A stretch of DNA of 64,000 nucleotides from Entonaema liquescens (taxonomy: Eukaryota; Ascomycota; Sordariomycetes; Xylariales; Xylariaceae), in assembly GCA_902805475.1 (NCBI GenBank), contig CADCSX010000008.1, forward strand, positions 2,400,001 to 2,464,000, given 5' to 3'. A program made the position numbers and the translations under genes. A model generated the notes under the pieces. That model did not search any database. It worked only from the letters and a program-made list of their open reading frames with translations, and had not been told where the DNA came from. Position 1 is the stretch's first letter. Each line of letters starts with the position of its first letter. Below, piece after piece: positions 23,220 to 36,078 of this stretch.

Positions 23220-26200
23220 TACCTCACACTCCTATAGGTAAACTATGAGTAAATTAGAGTACGCTACTTATCGAAACGTGATTTGGTCTCAGAGGAGATC
23301 GCCGTCCCGACCCGTGGCGGGCTGAATAGTGCGTAACGCGTAGTAGGTAGGTGTGTATAAAAGGTAAGGTATAAAGGTATTCCGGCGTATCCACCCGTAA
23401 TTTGACGACCACGAATTAACTGACGGGTTGAATAGATAGATGGAGGGATGGATGAATGAATAGATGGATGGATATGTATGAAGCGACCCGCTTCCTCCCG
23501 CTCGTTCTAACTACCTTTAATCCGAAGGGGAGACGGGGTTGCCCTTGGCATATGATGTGAATAATCTCGGTCGGTCGAGAGTATTGTCGTTCAAAAGAGA
23601 GCAGGTGTTTAACCAGTGGTGGAGATACCAAGTAAACGTGATAGTGAAATGTGCGCCGTGTGTGTGTGGTAGATGGTAAGGCCTGCAGATGTCGACGCTA
23701 CCTACCAATTACCTATTCGCTTTCTCGTGGTAAACGGTACACCTGGACACCCCTTTCAAGGAGATATCACAATTCCCCTGGTAAGATTGCTGAAAAGTAC
23801 TTTATATGGTATAAAACCGGTCGCAACAGATCTTGGGGGAAGTCGGAAATATCTAACATTTCTTCTGACAAGATGACGACTCTAGTTCTTAAATCCCTTA
23901 GTCCAAGTGCATAGCCATCCGAAGGAATAAGTGTACCTTCTGGTGCGTATAAAATCTACGGTTTGCTTAGTATCACCGCAGTAATATCCTTATCCTTAAA
24001 GACGATTGCTACCAAACAAGGTAATGTGGCGTTAGGTACGGGAACGTTTCGAGGTGTAGAGCAACTCTCGCATTCGAAAAAAGCATTGATGATAGACCGG
24101 TTTGATTGGTAAGAGGTTGCATGTAGATATTGAACAGAAAAAAAAGGTAAGCGTACCTAACATACACCCATAGGTACATATAGTTAATACATATATGTAT
24201 GTATGTACTGTCGTACTTTCCCAGGTCTACGACAGTTTACGCTATTATTTCCTTTTAAACCCGAATGATAATGAGAAGACCGAATAATAATAATACATAG
24301 GTAGATAGGTAGCAAGAGTTAGGGTACCTTAAGGCAGGTAGGCTCCACTCCACCTCTCGAAGAAAGAACATTGAAGAACCTAGGTAAGTGTAGGTACATG
24401 TAGTTACATCCATGTAGGGTAAGGTCCACGAGTACCTGGTAACATCTAAGTCATGGAACTGACAGTTTTGTATCGAAGTAGATTCGTATATGATAGGTAG
24501 TTATCGCTCATTGGGTAGCCCTATCAAAGTGTCATTTCCACCCACTGCAACATATTGGCGCAAAAAGGGAAAAAAGAAAGAACACACTAAGATTTACAGC
24601 ATTGTCTACGATCGGCTACTCTCTCCTCTATGGTTGCTTGACGCGAATAAACCAACAAGTTAACAATATGCCGACAGGTCGGGCTAGCATTAATGTATCC
24701 TTGTACGTAATGGGTAATTCTTGACGATCATCCAACCTTCATATGAGGCCGCATCGTACGAGCCTTGCTAACCATCAACGCGTCCCACCCACATCAATCA
24801 TACCTTGGCATCGGCCTGTAGTTACCCTTCAGACTACGTCTCCCGATTACTCTATACCGGCCGGGAGCGTTCATATCGGCCAGCTTCTAACAATTCAAGG
24901 AACTAAAAACCCCGTCGGTCTCCCTCCGTCTTCGCCATGTTTTTCTACTACCCCATCAGATCTATGTCATAGGCCGTCTGGGACGAGACACGACCGGGGC
25001 CCCCGAATTCGCAACTTGACCGTAGACCCTGGCTGTCTGGCGACTGGCAACTGGACAGTAGGGTGTATTGCTACCCAGCATGCAGCGATCAACATTTTCC
25101 GTAGCGTATTGCACATCAAGTTGCATCCGTTCTCGTAACTCGTAGCTGGACGGCTTTAGGTACCAAAATGCACACAGCCTTTAAACACTAGAGATGTTAG
25201 TGTATGTCTCTATTTAATAGGGGAAAAATTATAGTGCTGATGGACAGAATGTGGTCGCAAAATGGCAGAATGGGTAGAAAATCCAAAAATAGTCTTTGCG
25301 AGTTTCACTGCTGATACCTGTCTTAGATTCTCGCCACGAGCTAATTTCTGTATGTGCACCTAACAACTCGAACCGGGCCCCCCTGTGAGATCATCCAGTG
25401 CCTGCGTGGGTTTGAGATTTACAGCTGTGCAAAATTCAATGTGTGGTCACGACAAACCCGTCAAAGCGTACGTGTATGAGGCGGGTTCTTGCAGCCTCCT
25501 ATTGAAGAGGAGAACCAAAGAATGCATCCTCCCAACGATCTAGTAGCGTCTTGGAACCTCTCTTGACGAAGCTGAGCATCAAGCGTCGAGGCGTCTGAGC
25601 CTCTCAGGAAAAGGTGTACAATGCCTCTACTATTTAGCACTAGACGATGCCAGAAAGGGGTAAGTCTCCGTTGATCTACTAGTAGATCGATGCTCGGGGA
25701 AAAAAAGCATGGTTCCCATCGCTGCCTGGGGACGTCGAGAGAGACTTTGGAATAGCCCTGCTCTGTCTAGGTTTTCTCCACGTCGATTATCCTCTCACAT
25801 GTGTAGATACGTACTAGTATACGCCGTCATTGTCAATCTCTAACTTTAGTCTCAAATTCGACCATCAATTTGGCTCTTTGCTCCGAATGGTTAAGGTGAG
25901 GTGACCTCTTAGTTCATTTGGTTATTACGTATCTACATAATTTCTCATCACCCGTCTACGTGACGAAGATCTTGGACTAGTAAGGTTCACGGGCGCCCAG
26001 GTCCCTTGTGACGAATTTTCTAGCAGGAGAATTAAATGCGCTAAGCGCGGTTCCGGCGGGGTCTCAGCTCAACTCGGAGGTTATCAATCTCGACAGGGGG
26101 ATCCGGTAAAAAGTTCTTGAAGGATCGATAATGTCCTAATAAGCAGAACATCATTACTATCAAGGTCGAGTATACCTAATTTTTCTAATTGCCACAGAGT

Positions 26201-27145
26201 TGGAGGTTCGACCAAACAAGCCAAGACAGGGGAAAGACCCGTCCCCCCTGGCGTCAAAACAAACGAGAGAGAAATCTATAGCAGAGTTCATAAAGATATG
26301 ACGTAGGTGGTGGTGGTCCCTTGGCGCATATCTCGGGATTCTCGAGTAGCGTACCCACTCCACGTCCTACCAAAAAGTCGCAAAACAGGCACACATAAAA
26401 TGAAAGTGACGATGAAAAGGTCTGAAGAAATAACGGGTAGCTCATCAGGTTCCCGGGCATCCCATCACGACATGTGAAGGGGCCCGGAATCTCTCCAACC
26501 AGCCAACCAAACTTTTGTCTGGTAAAAGATCTGTATAGACGGGTATGACGAGAGTAAGATATTGAATAATACATTGCATTACATACGCAGTCGCTCTAGA
26601 AAAGCTGCTCATGCAACAGCGTATCTACTTCTTATTTGATATTTTCCTCTCTTGGAATAAGCATACATGTGGCTCAGTTCAGCGATCTCGGATCAGTAAG
26701 GCTGCATAGAGTCCGGACTCTGATACATCTACATCAACATATACGTATGACATGTAGTGTTGAGGCACCGGGAGCTCGCGGTGGGTAGGTATAGACATCC
26801 TAGTATAGGTCGAGGTACGTGACTTGGTGGATGGTGACGGGTCTTTAGAGTACGTTGCAATAAACGTCATGTTCTAGACAGCACTTTCAGAAATAAGCAA
26901 CCTCGTTTTTATTGATGCCGTATGCAAAGCCGGATGAGTTGCAGACTAAGAATGCAACGTGGCATAGACTTCGCAGAGCCTCGATTATCTATTGACTCCA
27001 ACTCATTATTATGTCACTTTACATCCGTGACGAATTATTCAGAAATCCAAGTCGTATTTTTGGGTATCCGAAACTATCACAACGCTGATCTGCCACTCAT
27101 CCTTTTCATAACTATAACCACTCGTACACTCCAAGCTTCATAAAA
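23220..27145. other. Long gene-poor intergenic region
   Basis: Nearly 4 kb with no supportable gene on either strand. A plus-strand open frame at 24743-25138 has an ATG but no recognisable domain or splice context. The region contains dense TAGGTA/TACCTA motifs at 24290-24440, tandem ATGGATGG-type units near 23440-23475, and a perfect 16-base palindrome at 25673-25688 (gatctactagtagatc). Confidence 0.55.
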
Positions 27146-27745
27146 CTATGCCGTCCAGGTAGTTGACCGAACCGACGCATTCCGACCTAGCTGAGCACGG
27201 CCAGTAAAGCGGCTTCGGCGCTCACGATGTGTCCACCAATAGGCGGCACTCGCAATGAAGCCAATGAGCCAGAGTAATGCGTTCGCTAAATCGACCCATA
27301 CTGCATTCTTCATCCTTTGGATGTCGTCATTCCCTTCCGGGTCCTCGTGGATGTACATACCACCGAACAGACCAAAGAGTGCGATCCACAAAATAAACAT
27401 TATAGAATTCCATATTGTAATTGCTGCGAACCGTAAGATGAACGGGATGAAGTAGAGGATAGCGGTCAGTGCGGCAAGAGCCCCCACAACTTCAGCGTAG
27501 ACCTATTAGATGTAATACTATCGTCAGCCTTTTCTCACTACTTCTAAGCAAAGATATAACATCAGCTTGTCGCGAGCGACGACATAGTTTGAACATACCC
27601 ATTTTCCATCGATATATTTGCCCTGGGAACGCGCGCGGGAAAGGTCAACACCATATAATCCGCAAACAGTAACAGCAAGTACAAATTGGGCAAAATGGAG
27701 AACGGAGAAGAGCAAATAGCTCGCTGCCATGCCAAAGACACTCAT
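27146..27745 (-). CDS. Four-TM MARVEL-type membrane protein
   Basis: Two exons, 27745-27599 and 27502-27146, with a 96-base intron (GTATGT donor, TAATAG acceptor); 167 residues. The start is the ATG of MSVFGMAASYLLFS; the open frame further 5' begins with TTG. Four hydrophobic helices are visible: SYLLFSVLHFAQFVLAVTV, VVGALAALTAILYFIPFIL, WNSIMFILWIALFGLFGG and LANALLWLIGFIASAAYWW. The loop between helices 1 and 2 is basic/Tyr-containing (YGVDLSRAR) and the C-terminal tail is Arg-rich (HRERRSRFTGRAQLGR). This layout and size fit the fungal membrane-associating (MARVEL, PF01284) family, plasma-membrane proteins of poorly known function, some tied to eisosome-like domains. The assignment rests on topology and general pattern rather than a diagnostic motif. 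Confidence 0.8.
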
Positions 27746-30262
27746 ATTCGCGACGCCCGGGGAGTAAAGAATGTTGATTGAGACTTTAAACAAACGTGGA
27801 CGTCGGTAACGATGCTACGCGCTATACGGCGAGCTCGGGCAAGAAAAAAAAGGAATGGCTTTGGAAAAACACGAACGCTAGGAGTCAAGGACAATTGACG
27901 TTAACCAAATAGATATTATAGAAGCGAGTATGAATATATCAAAGATATATCAAAGATGCTAAAAGTCGCGACGCTAGGCCGAGTATTTGACCAAAAGCGC
28001 CTCTGACGTAATTGATTAAAGCATGAAAGCTTGAAAGCCTGAGGCCGTTTAGCCGTTTAGGCGTCAATTCTTGCTTGCTTTAGGCTCTCATCTCTCATAT
28101 CTGCCAAGCAGAAAGCTTGCTATTGGCTGTCGGAGAAACGATAGACGATGACGAACTACATACATATGGCCTAATCCCCCAGACTCCCGACGTACATATT
28201 CATGTACACTTCCCAATTCGGACAGTCCAGTTACCTCCTTTGGGGTATGCCAAGAGGAGATCTTTGAGGCTAGTTAGTTACTATTGGTGGAATGCTAAGG
28301 CAGCCCGTCGGTCTTTCGGCCGTATATACCATGTAAGTGCTTCAATTTACCTTGTATGGTTTCCCATAGACTTTAGAAAAAGCATGTCTCATTCTCATTG
28401 TAAAAAAGCTAGATTAACTTACTATTAGTTATATATGTAATAACTAAGTAACTAGTTATATCTTGTAGTTAAAGTTAACTACTTAGTTAGTTAGCTAATT
28501 ATTTAGTTAAACTTGGGTAGTTTTGCTTTTAAATGGTCTGATAAATTCTTCAAGGATCAGACTAAAGAAGACTACTATACCTGTTTGAGAAGAAACCTCT
28601 TAAAGACTATTTAACACCGACATCTCGGTAGGATCGAGGCTAGATTCCGTCGGAGGCCTGTTACCAGTGGCGACAGAGGATTGGGTTCGCATTCAATAGC
28701 CTCAAAGGTTGTCATCAGCAGCATCAGATATGCAATAGTGTTTGCTGCTGAAAACGTGGGGGTTGAAATCGAAGTTGACAGGTCGTTTCCAGCGAGGAGG
28801 CTGTCAGCTATGAACTCCTCTTTCTAGATCTCTGGGACTTTTTGATCGAGATTTCGGAACGAAATATCTCGCGTCTCTAAGATAGTCGGGCAACGTGGGC
28901 TGTCTCTCCCAATTAATCCACGTCCAATGGGAGTTAACCCCAACCCTGATACCCCTCCAATTATTGCACGTCTCTAGTCTCACAGCATGAATTTTTGGAG
29001 AGCCGCATAATAGACAAACTACCTCTGTCGATTTGCCTGATATAGAAGAACTTAGGACTTGAAACAAGTTGGTCTATAAAAGTGATGAGGCCCACGTCCG
29101 ACTCTTGGAACTATCGTAGGATGTTGAAGATACCGGCTGAGTTCCGGGATCAGTCGGGGGCGTACGCGGCCGCTTATCATGTCCGTGTATGAATCTCAGC
29201 TGTGTAGTTACACCGTTAGATTCCTTTGCTTACATCATATATCTGAAGAGGAAATTTTCTTTTCTCTCTCTCTTTTTTTTTTTTTTATTTCCCAAAAAGC
29301 TTCGAGGCAACCCCGCCTCGGATGTATGGCGTGGACCTCTCGTTCGTTGCTGTTGATGCCAACGCCAGGTTTCAGACCGCCTGAGGCGTATGCGCCTGAT
29401 TCAGCTGTCTCCCAATTTCGGTAGACGGCGCGTTATAGTGGCGGTCGTGCAGATGATAGGTCTACCGGCGAGACTCGTACCTTCAGGATGATGCGTGGGA
29501 ATCAGCCCTACGACCATGTCGGGCCTCATGGGCTATGCAATACCACTTCTCCTGCAGCTGTTGGGTCTGTCACCTGAGAACAACAGGCTACCGAGCAAGC
29601 GGGAGCTAATATAATTGCGTAGCAGTTGTTGGATCTGTTACCGAAAATCGTATAGTGGCTGTACGAACCACTCGTCAGTAACTCGCCGGTCTCCTTGAAG
29701 CGTCGTCTGCAATCAATATTGAGCACGGAATGCATCAATCAAGATCCTATATCCCACCGAAGAAGGGGGTATAGCCCATGGAAGTGGAACTGGTCCTACC
29801 GAATCTATCTAGGTATCTCTTTAGGAAATGCGTCACATGTCGAGCTTCGAGTTACTCAATCGAATGGCGATGCTTGTTAGCTAGGAAGTCTATTAGCTAG
29901 ATCAATCTCGCGCCTAACCACTTATATGGCCGGTTTCGATAGGCGTAATGCTTCCCTGACCGAGTCCTAGTCATACGACGCTGACATTCCGAGCCACTGG
30001 CCGTCTACCAGCGTGACAATCGGATATGGCTCCTGAAACTACAAGTTTATTCAAGTTCATCCTTGTGTTTACTTGGTTACGGTACTGGGCTATGAGTCTT
30101 GAAGATGGGATATAAAGCTCGGCGCCGTTCCTCTTCGATGCCTGGAATTTATCACCATCACTCGTCTATGAGAGCTTCCAGTTACAAATATCCGGCAAAC
30201 AGTCACATAGAATATACCAATATTAGCTTACGCTACGCTCCTTTCAGTTCTAAGTTCTCACA
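27746..30262. other. Gene-poor intergenic region with AT-rich palindromic patch
   Basis: About 2.5 kb with no gene I can support. At about 28420-28520 lies a strongly AT-rich patch of repeated TTAGTTA/TAACTA units containing the near-perfect inverted repeat gtagttaaagttaactac. A CT/T tract lies at about 29263-29286. Confidence 0.55.
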
Positions 30263-30570
30263 ATGTCACTATATCCCCACTACCACCAAATTGCCTATTC
30301 GAACAGCATGGAGGAAAACTACACTGATAATATTACTGCCGCTTGCTTCTCTCACGGGTCAACACCGGTCCTAAATTCATCGAGTAATCCCGAACATCGC
30401 TGGAAATGTGTAAGTCTCTTAACCAGCGTTTTCCTATCCCTGATTTGCTGCTAACGTGGTTAAAGTGCAACTGTGCTGCTGGTGGAAACAACTCTATCAC
30501 CTACGACGATTCCTGTGTTGAATGCGGGCATGGACGATGCAGCAACTGCAGTACGTGGAAGCCGAAATAG
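30263..30570 (+). CDS. Small Cys-rich zinc-finger-like protein, 83 residues
   Basis: Two short exons, 30263-30409 and 30466-30570, joined through a 56-base intron with a GTAAGT donor, a textbook branch site (GCTAACG) and a TAAAG acceptor. The first exon reads MSLYPHYHQIAYSNSMEENY and ends in HRWKC. The second adds CNCAAGGNNSITYDDSCVECGHGRCSNC and ends STWKPK. The result is the pattern W-x-C-C-x-C(x14)C-x2-C-x-H-x-R-C-x2-C, resembling small fungal zinc-ribbon/RanBP2-like proteins that carry WxCxxC...CxxCxHxxCxxC. The splice brings the two halves of the Cys array together in phase, which is strong support. Function is unknown. It lies alone between long non-coding stretches. Confidence 0.65.
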
Positions 30571-33084
30571 ACAACCAGGCTAGGCATCAAGCATGGCCAG
30601 CATGACAAGCATTTATGCCAAGCTGGGGGCTTCCCTCCTTTCTTTTTATTTCGGGAGGCTCCGGCCTAAAAGCACACACATCGGCATTTCCGTCTTTATT
30701 TTTGCAACCCGGCGGAGGTTACACAGTCTTTAAAAGTTCCAAAAGTTCGGACATCTTTAATCTCTTATGTTAATTGGTCGGGATGAGAAGTAGATGAAGG
30801 CTCACGCCAACTTGGGTTTACATGGGATTTATCTTCATCTTGGGAAACACAAAAAGCGGCGTAGATTCAGATTTTACTATGTACTACTGATAGACAGATA
30901 GAGAAGAATCCTCGCGGTTATAACACTTTGTGTATGGATGGTGACACAGAAGATGAATGCGGCTGATGACACCTAGAATCGCTACTGTTGGAAGAGCGAT
31001 TCTCCGATATTGGCTCTCCCAGCCATGCAACTCTGTGACTCGCGCTGCATGTCAAGAGATTTAGACTCGGACGGAAATGCAGCTAAAATATTGTAGATAC
31101 CATGTACGCATGCATGAGCCCTACGAACCAACCGTTGGATATACCCTAAAACTGTTTCCATGCAACGACACCTCAGACTGACAAGTAACCTGACACAACT
31201 AATGTAGATACCGTCGCACTACTACTATGTCCTAGTACTATCCTAGTACTTACCCCCTGTGTTAGCTGAGAAGAATGACTGACTACAGGAATGTAACACT
31301 TATTAGGGTTGCGCCCGTCAGAAGTATACTCTGCTTACGGCAAGTAGCACTAGTTTTATACCGAAAAATCTGGACACTTAAGAGCACCAATTGGGTATGG
31401 GTCTTGGGTCCAACCCTAGCCAGGGGCTCGCACCGGCGCCGGCAATTGGTAGATACAGCCTTGAACGATTCTCGGCTCCCCAAGCGAATGCCAAGTCGGG
31501 ACAATCCCAAGGCTCCCAACGCTAACGACTAGGCAGCTAAGGGGTCTTCCAGGCCGTATATATGCGGCCCTGGCAGGAAGAAGAAAGGCTAGGGCGGATC
31601 CGGTCAGCCAGAAGTGTTCTTACTGGGAATAGCGGTGGGGATAAATGTTGCTATACAAGTGCGGCCCCCTCCCCCCCTTTTTTCACCCTTGGTATAAGTC
31701 ATCTCGAAGAAGGGGGGGCCAGGCGCATGCTAGACAAGCCGTTCAAGCCGCTCTTAAGCTGAGTAAGGATACCGGGGTCGTTTATTAACGGCATGCCGTG
31801 ACTCGGCTAGACCCATTTGAGGCTCCGGGACACATCATTGTCGCATTGTCGCGTTGTTGCCTATGCTCGGTTTCTCAATTCGGTCGCGGTTGAGAAATAT
31901 CCGAGCTTTACAGGTCTGGAAACAACTGCACGTACTAGGTTTATTGCGTTGTAGAATGGGTCACGAATGGATCACAAACAGATGTATGTAGGTAGTTGAT
32001 GCTGGCTGCGACATCGAAGACATGGTGTTACGTGTTTTGACAGGTATTTTCCCCACAAATACTTTGAGGCTCTGCGCGCGGAGCACTCCGGTCACATGAA
32101 GAGTGATAAATGTATCGGTATATCGTAGATGGCGTTATTAATGCCGTACATCATTGGCTTACGCATGGCAGGTGGGATTGAGTAATAATCGATTTCCAAT
32201 TACATACGTTACATATGTATAAGGTTATGCAAATAAGATAATGCTAATAAGATAATTGCTGACCTAAGGCGAGGTATGTATTACCTTAGGTACATTTATA
32301 GGTACTGCGCCATCGGAAGTTACACAAGTTACATACACAGGTACTCTAAATACGTCTAACCACCTAACTACATAGGTACATATGTAAATTTAACTATAGG
32401 CAGTTACATAATGTTCAAGTATCTCTTATATACTAAACACTCCTGTGTTATACATGAACATTGTGTATACCTAGGTACTTAGGTATGCATTCAGGTCTTA
32501 CGGGATGCGGGATTGGGATTTTTTTGTCACATTGTGCTACAACCCCTCCTTTCCATCTTCGTTTCGCTCCATTCATCTTTCACCGTTTCCTAACCAATTT
32601 GGAATTTGGAATTACATGTCTCCATTCACCGAAAAGCTAGCGAATAGATTTATCCATTTTTATCCATGCTGCTGCTGTGTTGGTTTTACGAGCAACCTCC
32701 CATTGACAACTCATAGAGCCCAATACGCCACTCACAATGAAATATACACTTACAACATGGGTAAGATCAAGGAGGGGTTTGTCCTTGGCCAACCCGATTG
32801 ACCAACCAAAATCGAAAACTCTACTTAGTTCCCCTGTATCTTTATTGGCTAGATCTGCTATTTACTGTAGCATAGTGGCGTCTCTTCCACAGATCCGTTT
32901 TGTGTAAACTCAGAAAATCGCTACTCCGTATCTTTTCCGAATAGCTTACGTTTTCACTCCCTGTCCATCTATCTAAGGCTCCCGGGCCAGCCTCACACGC
33001 AATAGGTAACTAACCACTGACCAGGACCCCTTCTCAAGGACCCCTGGTCAACCTCGTACAAGAAAGAGGAAGAATAAAAAGAAA
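30571..33084. other. Intergenic, with hairpin
   Basis: About 2.5 kb without a supported gene. It holds a strong imperfect hairpin at 31865-31906 (described separately) and dense TAGGTA/TACCTA motifs at 32270-32480. Confidence 0.6.
31865..31906. repeat. Hairpin-forming inverted repeat
   Basis: Arms GCTCGG-TTTCTCAA and TTGAGAAA-(tat)-CCGAGC pair perfectly over 14 base pairs with a 3-base bulge and an 11-base loop. It lies in intergenic DNA, with no flanking gene end near enough to call it a terminator. Confidence 0.7.
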
Positions 33085-34570
33085 ATGGCAGAAAACGAAC
33101 TCCCCAGTCCGCCCTTCGTGCACATCGCCGGACTACCTAATTTCCGAGACGCCGGAGGTTACCCGGTGAGCGATTCCAAAGTTGTGCGTCGCGGTTTAGT
33201 CTTTCGCTCCTCAGAGCCGTCCAAGGTCACCGACGATGGGGTGTCGAAACTACAAGAGTTAGGCATTACGAAGGTGTTTGACCTGCGCTCGGCTGTTGAG
33301 ATCGAAAAGGGCTTACGTGACGGCTACGGCTGGAGTATTAAGGAGTGGGACGGCGCGAACCGCCATTTCGTTCCCGTCTTCTTAGATGAGGACTACTCGC
33401 CTGAGGCGTTAGCTTTGAGGTACAAGAACTATGCCTCAGAGCATGCAGAGGTACGTAGTGAAATTACGCGCGTCAGGCGCTAAAAGAGCCGCGGAGAAGA
33501 CTCGTGTTGGAACGACACATGCAAGCTTGCTTTCTAAGTTATTGGACTTTTGCCAATCCCTTCTAGTTCGGTCCGAAAACCAGGATCAAACAAGCGGATG
33601 CTTAGAGATTGGGGCTGAGGGAATATAATAGAGTTGCATTTGCATTTTTGGGGGCCTGCCAAGTTGTTGCTGGCCTCGTTTTGGGCCAAGGTTGAAGAGT
33701 AGAATGGGGTCCGTTGGGCAGTTACGCTCGCCTCATCGCGACTCGTTCATCACTTGCTGGAAGCAGGCTGTCCCTCGTACTTGCGTGTTACCCAGTACCC
33801 AATACCCAGTTACTAGTTCAAGTCGTTCCAAGAGGCTGACAGCTCAACCCACCCATGTATGCGCCTGGACTGACATTTCCTGACTAGGGTTTCGTGGCAG
33901 CGTATAGCGATATACTCGCTGCGGCGGCTGCGCCGAGCAACAGCTATGCGCCGTTCAAGACTATCCTAGAACATTTAGCCTCACCTACATCCTCTCTGCC
34001 GGCGCCTTGCCTTATCCATTGCACAGCCGGTAAAGATCGTACCGGAGTGATATGCGGGCTGATCTTGAGCCTATGCGGCGTACCTGATGAGGTCGTAGCG
34101 CATGAGTACAGCTTGACAGACTTGGGGCTCAAATCGCGTCACGAGGAGCTCATTGCGCATCTGATGGACAACCCGACGCTACGGGAGCACCCAGTAGCTG
34201 CTAGGAGGATGATTTCATCCCAGTATGTCCTACTTCATCAGATTCACATATTAAACTAGCCTGTCCGCCTCGTTGGACATCACTGCCCCCTTTTCATTAG
34301 TTTGCCTTTGTCATTCTATTCTTTCATGGCTAGCTCCTGTCTTGTGGTATACTTGTGTATTGGAAGGCTGACTCGTGGAACAATAGGAAAGAGGCCATGT
34401 TGGGCACACTAACCAAGATTCGCAATACTTACGGATCAGTCGAAAAATGTATCATTGACTTGGGATTATTATCACCTGACGGGATCAAGCAACTTCGGAA
34501 GAACCTAATTGTGGACGTGGACGAAAAAGGGGTAGTATCATGGCAAGATCATGCCAAACTATTGTTGTAA
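33085..34570 (+). CDS. Protein tyrosine phosphatase, Y_phosphatase3 (IphP-like) family
   Basis: Three exons: 33085-33450, 33888-34222 and 34387-34570; 294 residues. The first intron (GTACGT...ACTAG) is 437 bases, unusually long for this window; the second is GTATGT...AATAG. The N-terminal motif GLPNFRDAGGYPV, then VVRRGLVFRSSEPSKVTDDG and KVFDLRS, are typical of this family. Exon 2 supplies the catalytic loop HCTAGKDRTG (Cys nucleophile, Arg phosphate binder). The C-terminal part is helical (YGSVEKCIIDLGL; GIKQLRKNL). The enzyme should dephosphorylate phosphotyrosine or phosphoinositide substrates; the fungal members are largely uncharacterised and no signal peptide is seen. It is the right-hand member of a converging pair with mS45, with 300 bases between the stops. 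Confidence 0.9.
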
Positions 34571-34870
34571 ATCGGCGGATATGTGCAAGTCTTGGGTATT
34601 ATGTATACAGGAAGCTTGGTTGCCGAGCTTGAAGTGCTCTTCATAGATGGACATCATTCTTAGACCCTTAAGATGTCTGCCCACCCATGCATATTTAGAC
34701 ATAGATATTCATACATTGTTTGCACAAACAATCAACTACACTGCTAAACGCTCTGCTCAGATAAGCTGATTAACAGAGGTGCAGGAATTCCGCAGGCACC
34801 GTCGTAGGTGTAGGGCTCTGGCGCGAAAAAAAAAAAAAAAACCAGGATGGTATTCTTGCCTAGTACTAGA
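34571..34870. other. Short convergent 3' region
   Basis: Three hundred bases between the stop codons of the converging phosphatase and mS45 genes. It contains a poly-A run at about 34827-34841. Nothing else seen. Confidence 0.6.
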
Positions 34871-36078
34871 TCAAGGTACCGAGGTAGGGATCTTGATTTG
34901 ACCCTTGGCACGATCGTAGTACGGCGCACCATATCTCCAACCGACAGCGTTTCGTGCCCTGCCTTTAGCGCCGACGTTCTCCGAGTTGATCTGCTTGAAG
35001 CGGAACTCAAATCGCTTCGAGTTTACTCGGGTGGTATATTTCTCCTCCAAAGCGGCCTTTGCAAGCTGCTTGTTAGCAGCCTTCCTTTCCGACTCCATCG
35101 CAGCCTGCTTAAACCTCTCCGCGGCCTCCCATAGTGGTCGGCTTTGTAGAATCTCCTTCTCCATCTGTATCAATTCCGGGTGGGGAACACGCTCATCCGC
35201 CGAGAGCAACTTCGGGTGGAAAGCCTTAGCTGCATCGGCACGTGTGAAGTGACGCGATTCGGACGTCGGCCAGAAGATTTGCTTTGTAGTGTACGGGTGC
35301 ACATGCAGCTCGTTGATGGGCTCGAACGGCTCATTTTGCATGTTGACCCTAAATGTGTGCGTAGGTAGCATGCCTAGCACAGCTCTGGCATATGGTTTTG
35401 CCAGCTGCTTCCCCTGATATCGCAGCATGTTAGCAACAAAAACACCCCGAGAAGAAATCTTCAATAAGAATTGTGGGAGGCGTTGTTATCAGAGAGGCTC
35501 GCAACAAAGTTTGTAACCATGTAGTTGTCTTAAAGACTTATCGAATTGGGTAATGTTGACAATCATCATACAAGGCGCCGTAGAGGTCGAATGCTAAGAA
35601 AAAAAAGAAAGAGACTAACCTTGGCTTCCCAATCCTTCTCGACCTCCTTTAACCTCACGACAGCGGCTACCCTCCTGATATCGACGCCTAGTTCGGCAGA
35701 GACCGCTTTGACGGTCTCGCCTTTCCGCACAATCTTCTCCCATATCAATTCCCTAGCGCGGTCGTCTAAGACGGGCTGGCTCCTGAAATGAGGGTTGAGG
35801 GGGAAAGGGCGGTCATAATTCCGCTCGATATCCTCGGTACTCTGGAGATAATTGGTGCCGCCAGGGATATGTCTACGAAAACCAGAACCAGGGCCGTTGA
35901 TCCAAGTCCTAAAGACACGGCGAATCTTGGTGAAGCGCAGCCGGCTTGGAGTAGTAGAAAAGCTAGCTTTGCTTTGAGTAGGACATGGCTGCGATTTACA
36001 TTGACTCGAGGCCGATGGGACGACGCATCGGGTCAAGGCGGATGATACCGTCGACGGGCCTGGTATGCGTGGTGGCAT
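34871..36078 (-). CDS. Mitochondrial small-subunit ribosomal protein mS45 (Mrps35/Bot1-like)
   Basis: Two exons, 36078-35620 and 35413-34871, joined through a 206-base intron with GTTAGT donor, GCTAAC branch site and ATATCAG acceptor; 333 residues. The N-terminus is basic, Ser-rich and lacks acidic residues (mitochondrial targeting). The conserved block follows: FRTWINGPGSGFRRHIPGGT, NYLQSTEDIERNY, PFPLNPHFRSQPVLDDR. A helix-turn-helix-like stretch (GETVKAVSAELGVDIRRVAAVVRL) then runs into VEKDWEAK|GKQLAKPYARAV, where the splice falls. The C-terminal half is Lys/Arg/Glu-rich and ends near GWRYGAPYYDRAKGQIKIP. This is the 'eukaryotic mitochondrial regulator protein' family, a subunit of the fungal mitoribosome. 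Confidence 0.88.

Noticed and set aside
24743..25138. 131-codon plus-strand frame with ATG
   Set aside because: No recognisable motif, Pro/Thr/His-rich without pattern, no neighbouring exon; length reachable by chance.
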